NCBI GenBank assembly: GCA_009840225.1
Contig: VXOE01000384.1
Location: forward strand, 1-34,936
Source of the DNA: Caldilineaceae bacterium SB0662_bin_25
GTDB lineage: Bacteria; Chloroflexota; Anaerolineae; Caldilineales; Caldilineaceae
DNA length: 34,936 nucleotides
Direction: 5' to 3'
Positions 10,003 to 19,111 of this stretch are shown here, one piece after another. A model generated the notes under the pieces. The model had not been told where the DNA came from, ran no database searches, and was given only the letters and a program-made list of their open reading frames with translations. Numbering within the stretch: position 1 is the first letter of the stretch; each line of letters starts with the position of its first letter. The position numbers were made by a program, and so were the translations under genes.

Positions 10003-11418
10003 TTACCAACGGCGACGGCGCTGAAAGGTTAGAAGCAGTGTGACGCGGAAGATTCCGGCGTAGACGTACACTTGCCAGAGCCCGACAGGAAGGGCCAGGG
10101 CAGCAGGCAGGTAAGCGGTGACGGGGTGTCCGATTATGGAGGCATTTAGCGAGTTGAAGAGGACGGCCAGAAGGCCGTAGCAGACCAGCCCGAGAACAAC
10201 GCCCATCAGCGGTTGGATCGTTGAGCGCAAAATGTATTGGCGGTCGAACTCCTCATGCACTCGCATTCGCTCAAAGAGAAACGATACGGTGCCCAGCCAC
10301 CCGCCGATCCCGCCGCTTGCCACCGTCCACAGCAGCGAATAGTAGTGAGACGTGTTCCATCCTGTGCTGGATGAGATCACCAGGATTATTTCATTGACAT
10401 CGAGCGGATAGAGATAGAGGGCGGCGCCAAGTCCGCCCAAGGCGGCCAACCAGAGTATGAGGAGACCGAACGTGCGCAGTGCGATGCCGCGTGAACGACT
10501 GCGGCTGGACTTGGCGCGTTCGATTATCTGCCTGGCCTGTTGAATATTGTACTGAGCCCGCTCGATACGGTGGGGCTGGCCGGCTATGATCTCCCTGGCC
10601 TCACGCAAAAGGGACAGGGCATGGCCCGTGTTTTCGCGCCGCGTTTCCCGAAACCGTTCGATTGCTTCGTAGAGGCTGGTGATTTCTTCTTCAATCAGTT
10701 GCGCGTCGGACGAGAGAGATTCGGGCGCCACCTGGAACTGTAGCCATTCGGGCGGGGGCGCTACCGTTACGGGATTGTCCAGAAGCGATTCCGATTGCGT
10801 CCGAGTATTTTGAATTGGAAATTGCGGCTCTTGTGGCCTTGTCTGGTCTGCTGGACCCTGGCCCGACTGTATATGGGGCAGGTCTTCCCCGTCGGACTGA
10901 TCGACTTTGCGGGGAGACTGGTAGAGGAATCCCTGTCTGGAAAACGTTCCAGAGGTGGGCTCTGTATCTTGCCGGATAGAGGGTTGGGACCACTGGCGCG
11001 ATTCCGCGGCGGGATCAGGGGAGCCGGATGTGGCCGAACCTGGGACGGATGCATCCGGCACCGCCGCATCGCTTTGAATCTGGTCAGGTGTCGGGGCGTT
11101 TTCCAGTCCGGGCTGCACTGTCTGGCCGGAATGCAAAATCGGTTCTTGCTGGTCCTCGGCTTCTCTTGTTGGCGCCGACGCGATGCCTTCCGTAGAGTCG
11201 CGAGTTGAGTCGGAGTCCGTGCTTGCGGCCATCTGCTCAAGGAGAAACTCGGCGCGTTGACGCAGCGCGGCCAACTGTGCCGCCGATTCTTCGAGCATTT
11301 GAAGGGAAGACAACTCTTCCCGCGCCAAGTCGATCGGACCTGGACCCGCCCTACTTTCTTCGGTCGGATTTGGGTTGCCGTCCGAAGATGCAGAGGCGTT
11401 TTCAGATTCGGAATTCAA
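10003..11418 (-). CDS. Membrane protein with long S/P/Q/E-rich low-complexity N-terminal region, coiled-coil segment and ~4 C-terminal TM helices
   Basis: 471 aa; low-complexity N-terminal ~230 aa, helical segment 'EEEITSLYEAIERFRETRRENTGHALSLLREAREI', hydrophobic stretches 'TFGLLILWLAALGGLGAALYLY', 'LMGVVLGLVCYGLLAVLF', 'YLPAALALPVGLWQVYVYAGIF'. Confidence 0.7.
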   Translation of the reverse strand: MNSESENASASSDGNPNPTEESRAGPGPIDLAREELSSLQMLEESAAQLAALRQRAEFLLEQMAASTDSDSTRDSTEGIASAPTREAEDQQEPILHSGQTVQPGLENAPTPDQIQSDAAVPDASVPGSATSGSPDPAAESRQWSQPSIRQDTEPTSGTFSRQGFLYQSPRKVDQSDGEDLPHIQSGQGPADQTRPQEPQFPIQNTRTQSESLLDNPVTVAPPPEWLQFQVAPESLSSDAQLIEEEITSLYEAIERFRETRRENTGHALSLLREAREIIAGQPHRIERAQYNIQQARQIIERAKSSRSRSRGIALRTFGLLILWLAALGGLGAALYLYPLDVNEIILVISSSTGWNTSHYYSLLWTVASGGIGGWLGTVSFLFERMRVHEEFDRQYILRSTIQPLMGVVLGLVCYGLLAVLFNSLNASIIGHPVTAYLPAALALPVGLWQVYVYAGIFRVTLLLTFQRRRRW

Positions 11419-12284
11419 AATAAGCTACAGTTCATTTGCAACGCCAAATGCCCGGAGGCGGCACCGGTTTGACGGAATCCCCACCGCCCAACAGTGATCA
11501 GAGGACTGTCTAGTACTATATCATACGGTATAATTCAGCGAAAAAGGCTGCCTCTGAATTCCAGTGAGGGCCCGCGAACCGTTCAACTGAGAAAGGCGGC
11601 TTCGGGTGAGCGCTCTGCAGTCTGAGATCTGGTAAGATAGTGATTTGGGACACTTTCCGAAGAACTGACCTTTCTGGCCTGGCATGACGTTACTTGGGCT
11701 ACGCCTGCTCACTCCTCCCTGATTCTTTCACATCGCTCAGAATCGGGGGGGTTAGATTTCAGGGTTGACTGTAGCCAGGCCAACGTGCTTTCTGAGAGGC
11801 GAAATGCAATTGGGGAAGCAATTGAGCCGTCACCGGTGCGCGCGCAAAGGTTGAGCACTGCGGCGGGCACTGTGAAAAGCACTTCATGCGAGGAATCCGA
11901 ATCCAGTTTTTCTTGAAGTCCTGAGTTCATGGATGGTTGACGAAAGGGTGGCATAGGGGTGAAGCTCAGTATGAGACGTGAGAAACAGGTCGCTGGATTC
12001 ACACTTTCTATCTCTCCAAGACGGGTCTCTAGTACGTGAGGGCGTGTTGCGGAGGCCCAGAGGAAGTCCAAATGACCGGCCACCTGCATCTGCAGCGGCC
12101 AGTGGCCCGAATTCGCGGCAACAGATTCAGGAGAGAAGTGAAAAGGGGAAGTGAAGACAGGATCTCATTGCGACTAGCTGCATTTCACGCATCGTCCAAC
12201 ATGGGGTGGGCGCAGCGGGAAGGGAGCCAACGCGAGGTAGGAAAGGGATAGCGAAAACGCGGAGTAACGAAATTGGCGCTAGAT

Positions 12285-12314
12285 TTGACAGTCACAGTGA
12301 ATGCCGCGTATAAT
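12285..12314 (+). promoter_or_regulatory. Consensus sigma70-type promoter upstream of rpmH
   Basis: TTGACA (12285-12290), 18-nt spacer, TATAAT (12309-12314), 46 nt upstream of rpmH. Confidence 0.75.
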
Positions 12315-12330
12315 TGACTATTGGTAGTCA
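12315..12330. repeat. Inverted repeat at predicted rpmH transcription start
   Basis: TGACTA-TTGG-TAGTCA, perfect 6-bp arms immediately after the -10 box. Confidence 0.5.
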
Positions 12331-12360
12331 TTCTGAATTGTTCATTTGGAGAGGGAAAAG

Positions 12361-12525
12361 ATGCCGAAACGAACCTGGCAACCGAAGGTTCGCAAGCGGT
12401 TGCGCACACACGGCTTTCGCAAACGAATGAGTAAGCCCGGCGGACGCAATGTGTTGAAGCGCCGCCGACTTAAGCGGAGGACAGAACTTTCAGTCCAGCT
12501 TTCAACGCGTAAGAGAACATTCTGA
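12361..12525 (+). CDS. rpmH: 50S ribosomal protein L34 (54 aa; not in supplied ORF track)
   Basis: Manual translation: [56 protein letters not shown]-like ggagaggg upstream; rnpA follows. Confidence 0.97.
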   Translation: MPKRTWQPKVRKRLRTHGFRKRMSKPGGRNVLKRRRLKRRTELSVQLSTRKRTF

Positions 12526-12685
12526 CAGCGCGCCCCTAAAACTGCTGCGTGACTGGCAGCGCATCGTCGGTACGAGAGTGGATGAGCAGGAAGGTGTGGG
12601 ACATCCTCAACGAAGTGCGAAGCTCGTTCGCTCACATGGCTTCGCTTACAGCCAGCAATTGTGTGTTTGCTGAATCTTTCGGACC

Positions 12686-13069
12686 TTGAGCGGCGTGAGA
12701 CGACGCTTCCGAGTACGGGAAAACAGCCGGTTCCAGGAGATTCGCCGCAAAGGCAGATCGTATAGTAGCCGTTTTGCCGTATTGTGCATTCTCGAGAATC
12801 GCCTTCCTTACAGCCGTTTCGGTTTTTCCGTGAGCCGCCGGATTGGAAATGCGGTCCTGCGAAACCGCGTGAAGAGGCGAATGCGAGAATCGGTGCGGTT
12901 ACACATGGACCAGATTCAACCTGGTTGGGACTGTGTCGTGATTGCCCGAACACCGATTCGAAAGGCTACGTACGGTCAGATTGACGACACCTTTTCCCGA
13001 CTCTTTGCGCGTGCAGCGCTCTTGGTCTCTGAACTGGGCCGAAACGAGGCTAAGGCCTGGGAGGGCTGA
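12686..13069 (+). CDS. rnpA: Ribonuclease P protein component (TTG start)
   Basis: 'RRRFRVRENSRFQEIRRKG', 'RFGFSVSRRIGNAVLRNRVKRRMRESVRLH', 'WDCVVIARTPIRKATYGQI'. Confidence 0.95.
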   Translation: MSGVRRRFRVRENSRFQEIRRKGRSYSSRFAVLCILENRLPYSRFGFSVSRRIGNAVLRNRVKRRMRESVRLHMDQIQPGWDCVVIARTPIRKATYGQIDDTFSRLFARAALLVSELGRNEAKAWEG

Positions 13070-13072
13070 GTT

Positions 13073-13282
13073 GTGCGCGCTGTCCTGCTGCTTCTGATCA
13101 GTCTCTATCAGAGAGGCATCTCGCCTCTCATGGGAAGCAATTGCCGCTTCTTTCCGACTTGCTCACAGTACACTTACGAGGCGGTGGAGAGATACGGGGT
13201 GGCTCAAGGGACATGGATGGGTTTGCGGCGCATCTGCCGTTGCCATCCATGGAATCCCGGAGGTTTTGACCCTGTTCCTTGA
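13073..13282 (+). CDS. yidD: Membrane protein insertion efficiency factor YidD (GTG start)
   Basis: 69 aa; '[62 protein letters not shown]'. Confidence 0.95.
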   Translation: MRAVLLLLISLYQRGISPLMGSNCRFFPTCSQYTYEAVERYGVAQGTWMGLRRICRCHPWNPGGFDPVP

Positions 13283-13308
13283 CAGGTATTGTCAAACTCA
13301 CCTGTTTT
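13279..13308 (+). promoter_or_regulatory. Overlapping alternative hairpins at end of yidD (candidate terminator/antiterminator)
   Basis: Hairpin A: TTGACA (13279-13284)/TGTCAA (13290-13295). Hairpin B: ACAGGT (13282-13287)/ACCTGT (13300-13305) followed by TTTT. The two share bases and so are mutually exclusive. Confidence 0.35.
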
Positions 13309-13412
13309 CGTCGCATTCACTTTAAGTTACCCCATGTCGAGCGTTGAAAGGCGGATTGCCGGGTCGCAGACCTTTTGCTTGATACATTTCGACAGAGGGT
13401 CAAGGGATAAGG

Positions 13413-13481
13413 ATGACTCATACAGGTGATGCGGTCGGACAACTCGAGGTTGAGGAACGACCAAAGCAGCAAAGGTCGTGA
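13413..13481 (+). CDS. Possible 22-aa upstream ORF before yidC (MTHTGDAVGQLEVEERPKQQRS)
   Basis: ATG preceded by purine-rich aagggataagg; its stop overlaps hairpin ACGACC (13457-13462)/GGTCGT (13474-13479). Confidence 0.25.
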   Translation: MTHTGDAVGQLEVEERPKQQRS

Positions 13482-13535
13482 ATTTGGCCGGCCCTGCCCG
13501 CGCCTGTGTTTGGTGCGGCGATTAGGAGAAATACT

Positions 13536-14537
13536 GTGAATCGCAGAAGGATTCTTTGGCTGTTGATCCTGGTATCGGCGGCGCTTCTACTTGGCGGTTG
13601 CGGCGTACCGCGCGAAGGCGTGGTGGACTGGAACACGGCCGAGGCAGATGGATGGTGGCAGGTCGTCATCGTTTTCCCTCTGGCAAAGTCTCTAATCTGG
13701 CTGAATACAAGCCTGGTAAACTGGGATATCCCCTACAGCTGGGGCTTTGCGATCATCCTGTTCACGATAATAATAAAGATGATCACGTTCCCCTTGACGA
13801 TGATCCAGATAAGGAGTATGCAGGCGCAGAAGAGCCTGCAGCCTCAACTTCAGGAGCTCCAGAAGAAGTACGGAAAGAACCGCGACAAGATGGCGCAGGA
13901 GCAAATGAAGCTATATCGGGAGGCAGGGGTTAACCCACTCAGCGGCTGCTTGCCAATGGTCGTACAGATGCCGGTCCTGTTTGGGCTGTATTCGGCTCTG
14001 GTGGCGTTGGGTCCTGCCTTGACGGATGCTCGCTTCTTCTGGATTCCCGATCTTGGCTTTCCAGAATTCACGCGCGGGCTTGCCTGGATCCCCGAAAAAT
14101 TCAATGAGGGCGAGTATCTGCTTCTGCTGGCCTACCTTGTCTTACCGGCCTTGCTCATGATCAGCCAGGTCTACATGCAGAGGATGACGACAGCGACCAC
14201 GCCGACCGGCAGCGAAGGTCAGGCCGGAATGATGAAGCAGATGACAACGATCATGACCTTAATGTTCGGCTTCTTCACATTGCAGGTGCCGGCAGGTCTG
14301 TCGTTGTACTGGGTGACGAGCAACCTGTTGCAGTTGGGACAAACATACATTGCCAACTATGTGAGCGGTGTAAATAACCCGATCGCCCCGGCGGCGCCGC
14401 AGGCCTTGACGGCCACGGCTGGTGCTGGTTCTTCTGACGGAGGTTCGACAGTTGCCCCTGCTGCAGAAGTAAAGGAACCCCAACGCAAGAGGACGCCTCA
14501 TCGTCGACGGAACCGGCGCAATCGAAAGAGAAGATAA
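13536..14537 (+). CDS. yidC: Membrane protein insertase YidC/Oxa1 family (lipoprotein-type signal, basic C-terminal tail)
   Basis: 'FAIILFTIIIKMITFPLTMIQIRSMQAQKSLQPQLQELQKKYGKNRDKMAQEQMKLYREAGVNPLSGCLPMVVQMPVLFGLY', 'QVPAGLSLYWVTSNLLQLGQT'; lipobox 'LLGGCG'. GTG at 13536 has aggag ~8 nt upstream, so it is preferred over 13506 in the track. Confidence 0.95.
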   Translation: MNRRRILWLLILVSAALLLGGCGVPREGVVDWNTAEADGWWQVVIVFPLAKSLIWLNTSLVNWDIPYSWGFAIILFTIIIKMITFPLTMIQIRSMQAQKSLQPQLQELQKKYGKNRDKMAQEQMKLYREAGVNPLSGCLPMVVQMPVLFGLYSALVALGPALTDARFFWIPDLGFPEFTRGLAWIPEKFNEGEYLLLLAYLVLPALLMISQVYMQRMTTATTPTGSEGQAGMMKQMTTIMTLMFGFFTLQVPAGLSLYWVTSNLLQLGQTYIANYVSGVNNPIAPAAPQALTATAGAGSSDGGSTVAPAAEVKEPQRKRTPHRRRNRRNRKRR

Positions 14538-14538
14538 G

Positions 14539-15393
14539 ATGAATGAAGGTCAGAGCTACGAGTACAGGGCAAAGACCGTCGAGGCGGCCGTCAATGAGGG
14601 ATTGCGCCAACTGGGAGTTTCCCGGGATGACATCGAAATTGAAGTGATCGACGAGGGGAGTCGCGGAATCCTGGGAATTGGCGCCTCCGATGCACACGTT
14701 CGTCTGACTCGCAGAGTTGAGGACTTACCTTTGGCAGCTCAGGCCGAGGAAGCCAGTACTGTTTCAGAACTTACTGCGAGCGTAGCAGAAACAGTGCCTG
14801 AGTACGAGACCCCCGGCGAACTCGAGTCAACGACAGCGGATGACCCTGGGCCAGTCGAAGACGACGTCGCGCCGATCTCGGCTGCTGACTCGGATTCTGC
14901 CGCGAATGTTGAAGAGGATGAAGGCGACGCGGAACTGGAGGACCTCGCGTTCGATCTGCTGAACCAGATGTTGGTGCATTTGGGCATCGAAGCTGAAATC
15001 GAGGTTTCCTGGCAGGACAATCCGGAGGACAGTGACCGGGCACTCTGCCTGAATGTTGTCGGGGAGGAGTCGGGCGTCCTCATCGGTCGCAACGGCGAGA
15101 CTCTGGCGAGCATGCAGTACCTGATTAGGCTCATGGTCAACCAGGAGATTCATAGCTGGAAAAACATCATTGTCGACATTGACGGGTACAAACAGAGAAG
15201 AGCTGAGCAGCTCAGCCAGTTGGCCCACCGCCTCGCTGACCAGGTCGTCGCTTCAGGTAGACCTGCATCTTTGGAACCGATGCCGGCAAGTGAGCGCCGC
15301 CTCGTCCACATTGCGTTACGCGACCACGAGCACGTCTATACCTCAAGCACCGGAGAGGACACGCGGCGCAAGGTCCAGATCTTGCTCAAGTGA
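14539..15393 (+). CDS. khpB: Jag/KhpB family RNA-binding protein (Jag_N, KH, R3H domains)
   Basis: N-terminal 'YRAKTVEAAVNEGLRQLGVSRDDIEIEVIDEGSRGILGIGASDAHVRL', acidic linker, KH-like 'VVGEESGVLIGRNGETLASMQYLIRLMVNQ', R3H-like C-terminus; follows yidC. Confidence 0.93.
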   Translation: MNEGQSYEYRAKTVEAAVNEGLRQLGVSRDDIEIEVIDEGSRGILGIGASDAHVRLTRRVEDLPLAAQAEEASTVSELTASVAETVPEYETPGELESTTADDPGPVEDDVAPISAADSDSAANVEEDEGDAELEDLAFDLLNQMLVHLGIEAEIEVSWQDNPEDSDRALCLNVVGEESGVLIGRNGETLASMQYLIRLMVNQEIHSWKNIIVDIDGYKQRRAEQLSQLAHRLADQVVASGRPASLEPMPASERRLVHIALRDHEHVYTSSTGEDTRRKVQILLK

Positions 15394-15540
15394 TTGAGGC
15401 AAACCCTCCGTTCACTTGTTGAACTGTTGCATCGTGGAGCAGCTTTTCAGGGACGGTCTCTTGCCAGAGCGATCAGGCTTCGGCCGACCGCAAACCACCC
15501 AAGTCAGGTGTACCAGTCGCAAACTGCTCACGAACTGTCC

Positions 15541-16422
15541 ATGTCGATCGATTTGCTGGCGATAGGAACTGTAACGCGAGACATCGCGATTGCAGATCCG
15601 TCCGCGACCGACTATGTGCTGGGGGGGACAGTCAGTTTTGCCGCGGTTACGGCTGCGCGACTCGGTCGCCGGTCGGCAGTTCTGACTCGAGCAGGTGATG
15701 ACATTGATCTCTCTGATTTGCAGAGAGTGGCCGACCTTCACGTACTGCCTTGCGAGAATACGACGACATTCGCGAATCTCTACTCACCAGACGGCCGCGT
15801 CCAGTACTGCTACACACCTTCGCCGCCTATCGCTGCCGTGGACATTCCCCCGCAACTAAGGGCACCACATATCGCTCTCCTGGGCCCTCTTGTGAACGAG
15901 GTACACGCTGAGGTGGCATCGACATTTGACTCCGACACACTTGTGGCAGCCGTGCCTCAGGGCTGGATGCGCCGGTGGGACGAAGACGGTAAGGTTTTCC
16001 CGACGCAGTGGACGGATATGGCGGAAATCCTGCCCCATCTGGACGCACTCATTTTGTCGATTGAGGACATTGACGGCGACTTGAGTCAGGTGGAGGAGTT
16101 CCTCAAGTACGTGCCGCTCGTGGTACTTACGGAGTACCGTGACGGGAGTACGATCTACAATCGCAAGCCTGAGTCAGAGGTTGAAATTGTCCCGATTCCT
16201 CCTCGCCCGGCAAACGAAGTAGATCCTACCGGCGCCGGCGACATCTTTGCAACTGCATTTCTGCTGCGGCTCGATGAAACCGGCGACCCGCTCGACGCGG
16301 CCCGCTACGCAAATGTAGCAGCCTCTTTCGGCGTTGAGGGTCAGGGCGTGACACGAATTCCCAGCCACAAGCAAGTCTTGGACTACATGGCCCGGCATCC
16401 CTGGCGGCACTCCGCTGCCTAG
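15541..16422 (+). CDS. PfkB family carbohydrate kinase
   Basis: 'DLLAIGTVTRDIAIADPSATDYVLGGTVSFAAVTAARLGRRSAVLTRAGDD' and the anion-hole motif 'DPTGAGDIFATAFLLRL'. ATG at 15541 (MSIDLLAIG) is preferred over the track start at 15394. Confidence 0.9.
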   Translation: MSIDLLAIGTVTRDIAIADPSATDYVLGGTVSFAAVTAARLGRRSAVLTRAGDDIDLSDLQRVADLHVLPCENTTTFANLYSPDGRVQYCYTPSPPIAAVDIPPQLRAPHIALLGPLVNEVHAEVASTFDSDTLVAAVPQGWMRRWDEDGKVFPTQWTDMAEILPHLDALILSIEDIDGDLSQVEEFLKYVPLVVLTEYRDGSTIYNRKPESEVEIVPIPPRPANEVDPTGAGDIFATAFLLRLDETGDPLDAARYANVAASFGVEGQGVTRIPSHKQVLDYMARHPWRHSAA

Positions 16423-16489
16423 CCTGTAAGGAACCCATAGGCGAGATGGCCCACTCAAGTGCCTACCACCATATGCAGTTGAGAGTGCG

Positions 16490-17320
16490 ATGACAGCTCA
16501 GATTTTCGCGATCGCCAACCAAAAGGGCGGCGTGGGCAAGACCACGACTGCCGTGAACCTTTGCGCCTACTTGGCCGGGGCGGGCTGCCGTGTTCTTCTT
16601 GTTGACAGTGATCCGCAGGCCAATGCCACAACCAGCTTGGGAATCGACCCCAGGAAACCGGGAACAAGCCTCTACGATGTCCTCATTGAAAACAGGCCCG
16701 TTCAGGAAGCCGTAACGGAAACAACGCTGCCTGGACTGAGCCTGGTGCCCGCCAACCTCGATTTGGCTGGCGCAGAAGTTGAAATGGCGGCGAGGATGGC
16801 CCGAGAGCAGCTCCTTTCCAAGGCCTTGCAGCCTCTCCACTGCGAGTTCGACTACGTGTTCATTGATGACCCTCCTAGCCTGGGCCTGATCACGATAAAC
16901 GGGTTGACTGCCGCGGATGGGATTATCATACCGGTCCAGTGTGAGTACTTGGCCCTGGAGGGACTGAGCCAGTTGCTGAGCACGATTCATCAGGTGCGTA
17001 AGGTCCTGAATGCACGACTGAAGGTCGCCGGCGTGCTCTTGACAATGTCGGACGTGCGCACGAATCTAAGTACGCAGGTGGTCGAAGACGTTAGGGAACA
17101 CTTCCCCTTGGAGACGTTTGATACGCTGATACCCCGCTCGGTTCGCCTCAGTGAAGCGCCTAGTCACGGCCTGACGGTACTTGGCTACGCGCCAGACAGC
17201 GCTGGCGCGCTGGCATACGGAGAACTGGCCGCTGAATTCATGAGTCGTTTTCCAACTAAGGTCGGGGCGGCCCCCGCAGGTCTGCCAGGCGCAGGGTCTC
17301 CGGGTTCCACGGTGGCTTAG
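16490..17320 (+). CDS. parA: ParA family chromosome partitioning ATPase (Soj-like)
   Basis: 'MTAQIFAIANQKGGVGKTTTAVNLCAYLAGAGCRVLLVDSDPQANATTSLGID', 'IIIPVQCEYLALEGLSQLLSTI'; directly upstream of parB. Confidence 0.96.
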   Translation: MTAQIFAIANQKGGVGKTTTAVNLCAYLAGAGCRVLLVDSDPQANATTSLGIDPRKPGTSLYDVLIENRPVQEAVTETTLPGLSLVPANLDLAGAEVEMAARMAREQLLSKALQPLHCEFDYVFIDDPPSLGLITINGLTAADGIIIPVQCEYLALEGLSQLLSTIHQVRKVLNARLKVAGVLLTMSDVRTNLSTQVVEDVREHFPLETFDTLIPRSVRLSEAPSHGLTVLGYAPDSAGALAYGELAAEFMSRFPTKVGAAPAGLPGAGSPGSTVA

Positions 17321-17322
17321 AA

Positions 17323-18267
17323 ATGAGCAGAGAATCAGGTCCAGACCAATTGAACCCCCGCCGAAGGCACGGACTTGGCCGCGGGTTGGGCGCGTTGCTC
17401 GGTAGGTCAGACACGCACGACGACGTAGGGACCGATGAGCAGGTCGATCCGGAAAGCGTTGGGGGGATCAGCGAAGTTCCTATCGGGGAAATAGAGCCTA
17501 ATCCCCACCAGCCGCGTACGCGCTTTGAGCCAGCAAGTCTGGTTGAGCTGGCTACGTCGATCCGCGAACACGGGGTCATTCAGCCGGTAATCGTAGCCGA
17601 GCGTCCTGATCAGCCGCATCGCTACTGGCTGATTGCAGGAGAGAGGCGCTGGCGGGCTGCGCGCCAGGCTGGGCTGTCAGTCTTGCCAGCGGTCGTGCGC
17701 GAAGCGACTTCCCAACAGTTGCTGGAACTCGCCCTGGTCGAGAACTTGCAGCGCGACGATCTGGGCCCCCTGGAGGAAGCCGCTGCCTACAGCGTGTTGA
17801 TTGACCAGTTCAGCCTGACCCAGGCGCAGGTCGCGTATCGTGTGGGAAAGAGCCGGTCGGCGGTGGCCAACGCAGTACGCCTCTTGGGCCTGCCTACCGA
17901 GGTCCAGGCAGCACTGAATGATCGGATGATCAGTGCCGGCCACGCACGCGCTCTCCTCAGCCTCGACGGCGACGAAGAAAAATGTAGGGCTCTCGACCAG
18001 ATAGTTGCGCGGGAGCTGAACGTACGGCAGGCCGAAGAGCTTGTCCGAAGGTGGCAGGATGAATCCGCCGTGAAGGAGAGGGAGGAGGAACCTTCACATT
18101 TGCAGGCACAGTTGCGTTACTGGGAAAACCGTTTTCGAGACCGGCTCAGCACGAAGGTGAATCTCGACCGAAAGGCCGACGGTAGCGGTCGGCTCGTCAT
18201 TCATTTCTATAGCGATGAGGACCTTGAGACGATTTACCGAGAGATCGTCGGAAATGAATCGGACTGA
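17323..18267 (+). CDS. parB: ParB/Spo0J family partition protein
   Basis: 'RHGLGRGLGALLG', 'PHQPRTRFEPASLVELATSIREHGVIQPVIV', 'YWLIAGERRWRAARQAGL', HTH 'LTQAQVAYRVGKSRSAVANAVRLLGLP'. Confidence 0.96.
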   Translation: MSRESGPDQLNPRRRHGLGRGLGALLGRSDTHDDVGTDEQVDPESVGGISEVPIGEIEPNPHQPRTRFEPASLVELATSIREHGVIQPVIVAERPDQPHRYWLIAGERRWRAARQAGLSVLPAVVREATSQQLLELALVENLQRDDLGPLEEAAAYSVLIDQFSLTQAQVAYRVGKSRSAVANAVRLLGLPTEVQAALNDRMISAGHARALLSLDGDEEKCRALDQIVARELNVRQAEELVRRWQDESAVKEREEEPSHLQAQLRYWENRFRDRLSTKVNLDRKADGSGRLVIHFYSDEDLETIYREIVGNESD

Positions 18268-18379
18268 AGGCTCAGGTCTGTGAGCGAAACGCCGCCGGGG
18301 AAGTATAGTCTGCGCGTAAGTTCACCATTTGGGTGTACAACTCCTCTGATCTTCAGTTTAGTGTTGGCTGGAATGCCGA

Positions 18380-19075
<696 letters not shown>

Positions 19076-19111
19076 TTCCTGATATGGGCTGGGCCGCAAC
19101 CGGAGTCTAGC

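Noticed and set aside
11709-12089. 126-aa minus-strand ORF in the intergenic region upstream of rpmH
   Set aside because: No recognisable family or convincing ribosome-binding site; may be chance or a remnant, too weak to call.
11430-12360. oriC/DnaA-box cluster upstream of rpmH
   Set aside because: No TTATCCACA-like cluster or AT-rich unwinding element recognised; needs a PWM scan.
16859-16900. ParA 'FIDDPPSLG' with Asp where Cys/Thr is common
   Set aside because: Single-residue variation within a motif that tolerates change; not strong enough alone.
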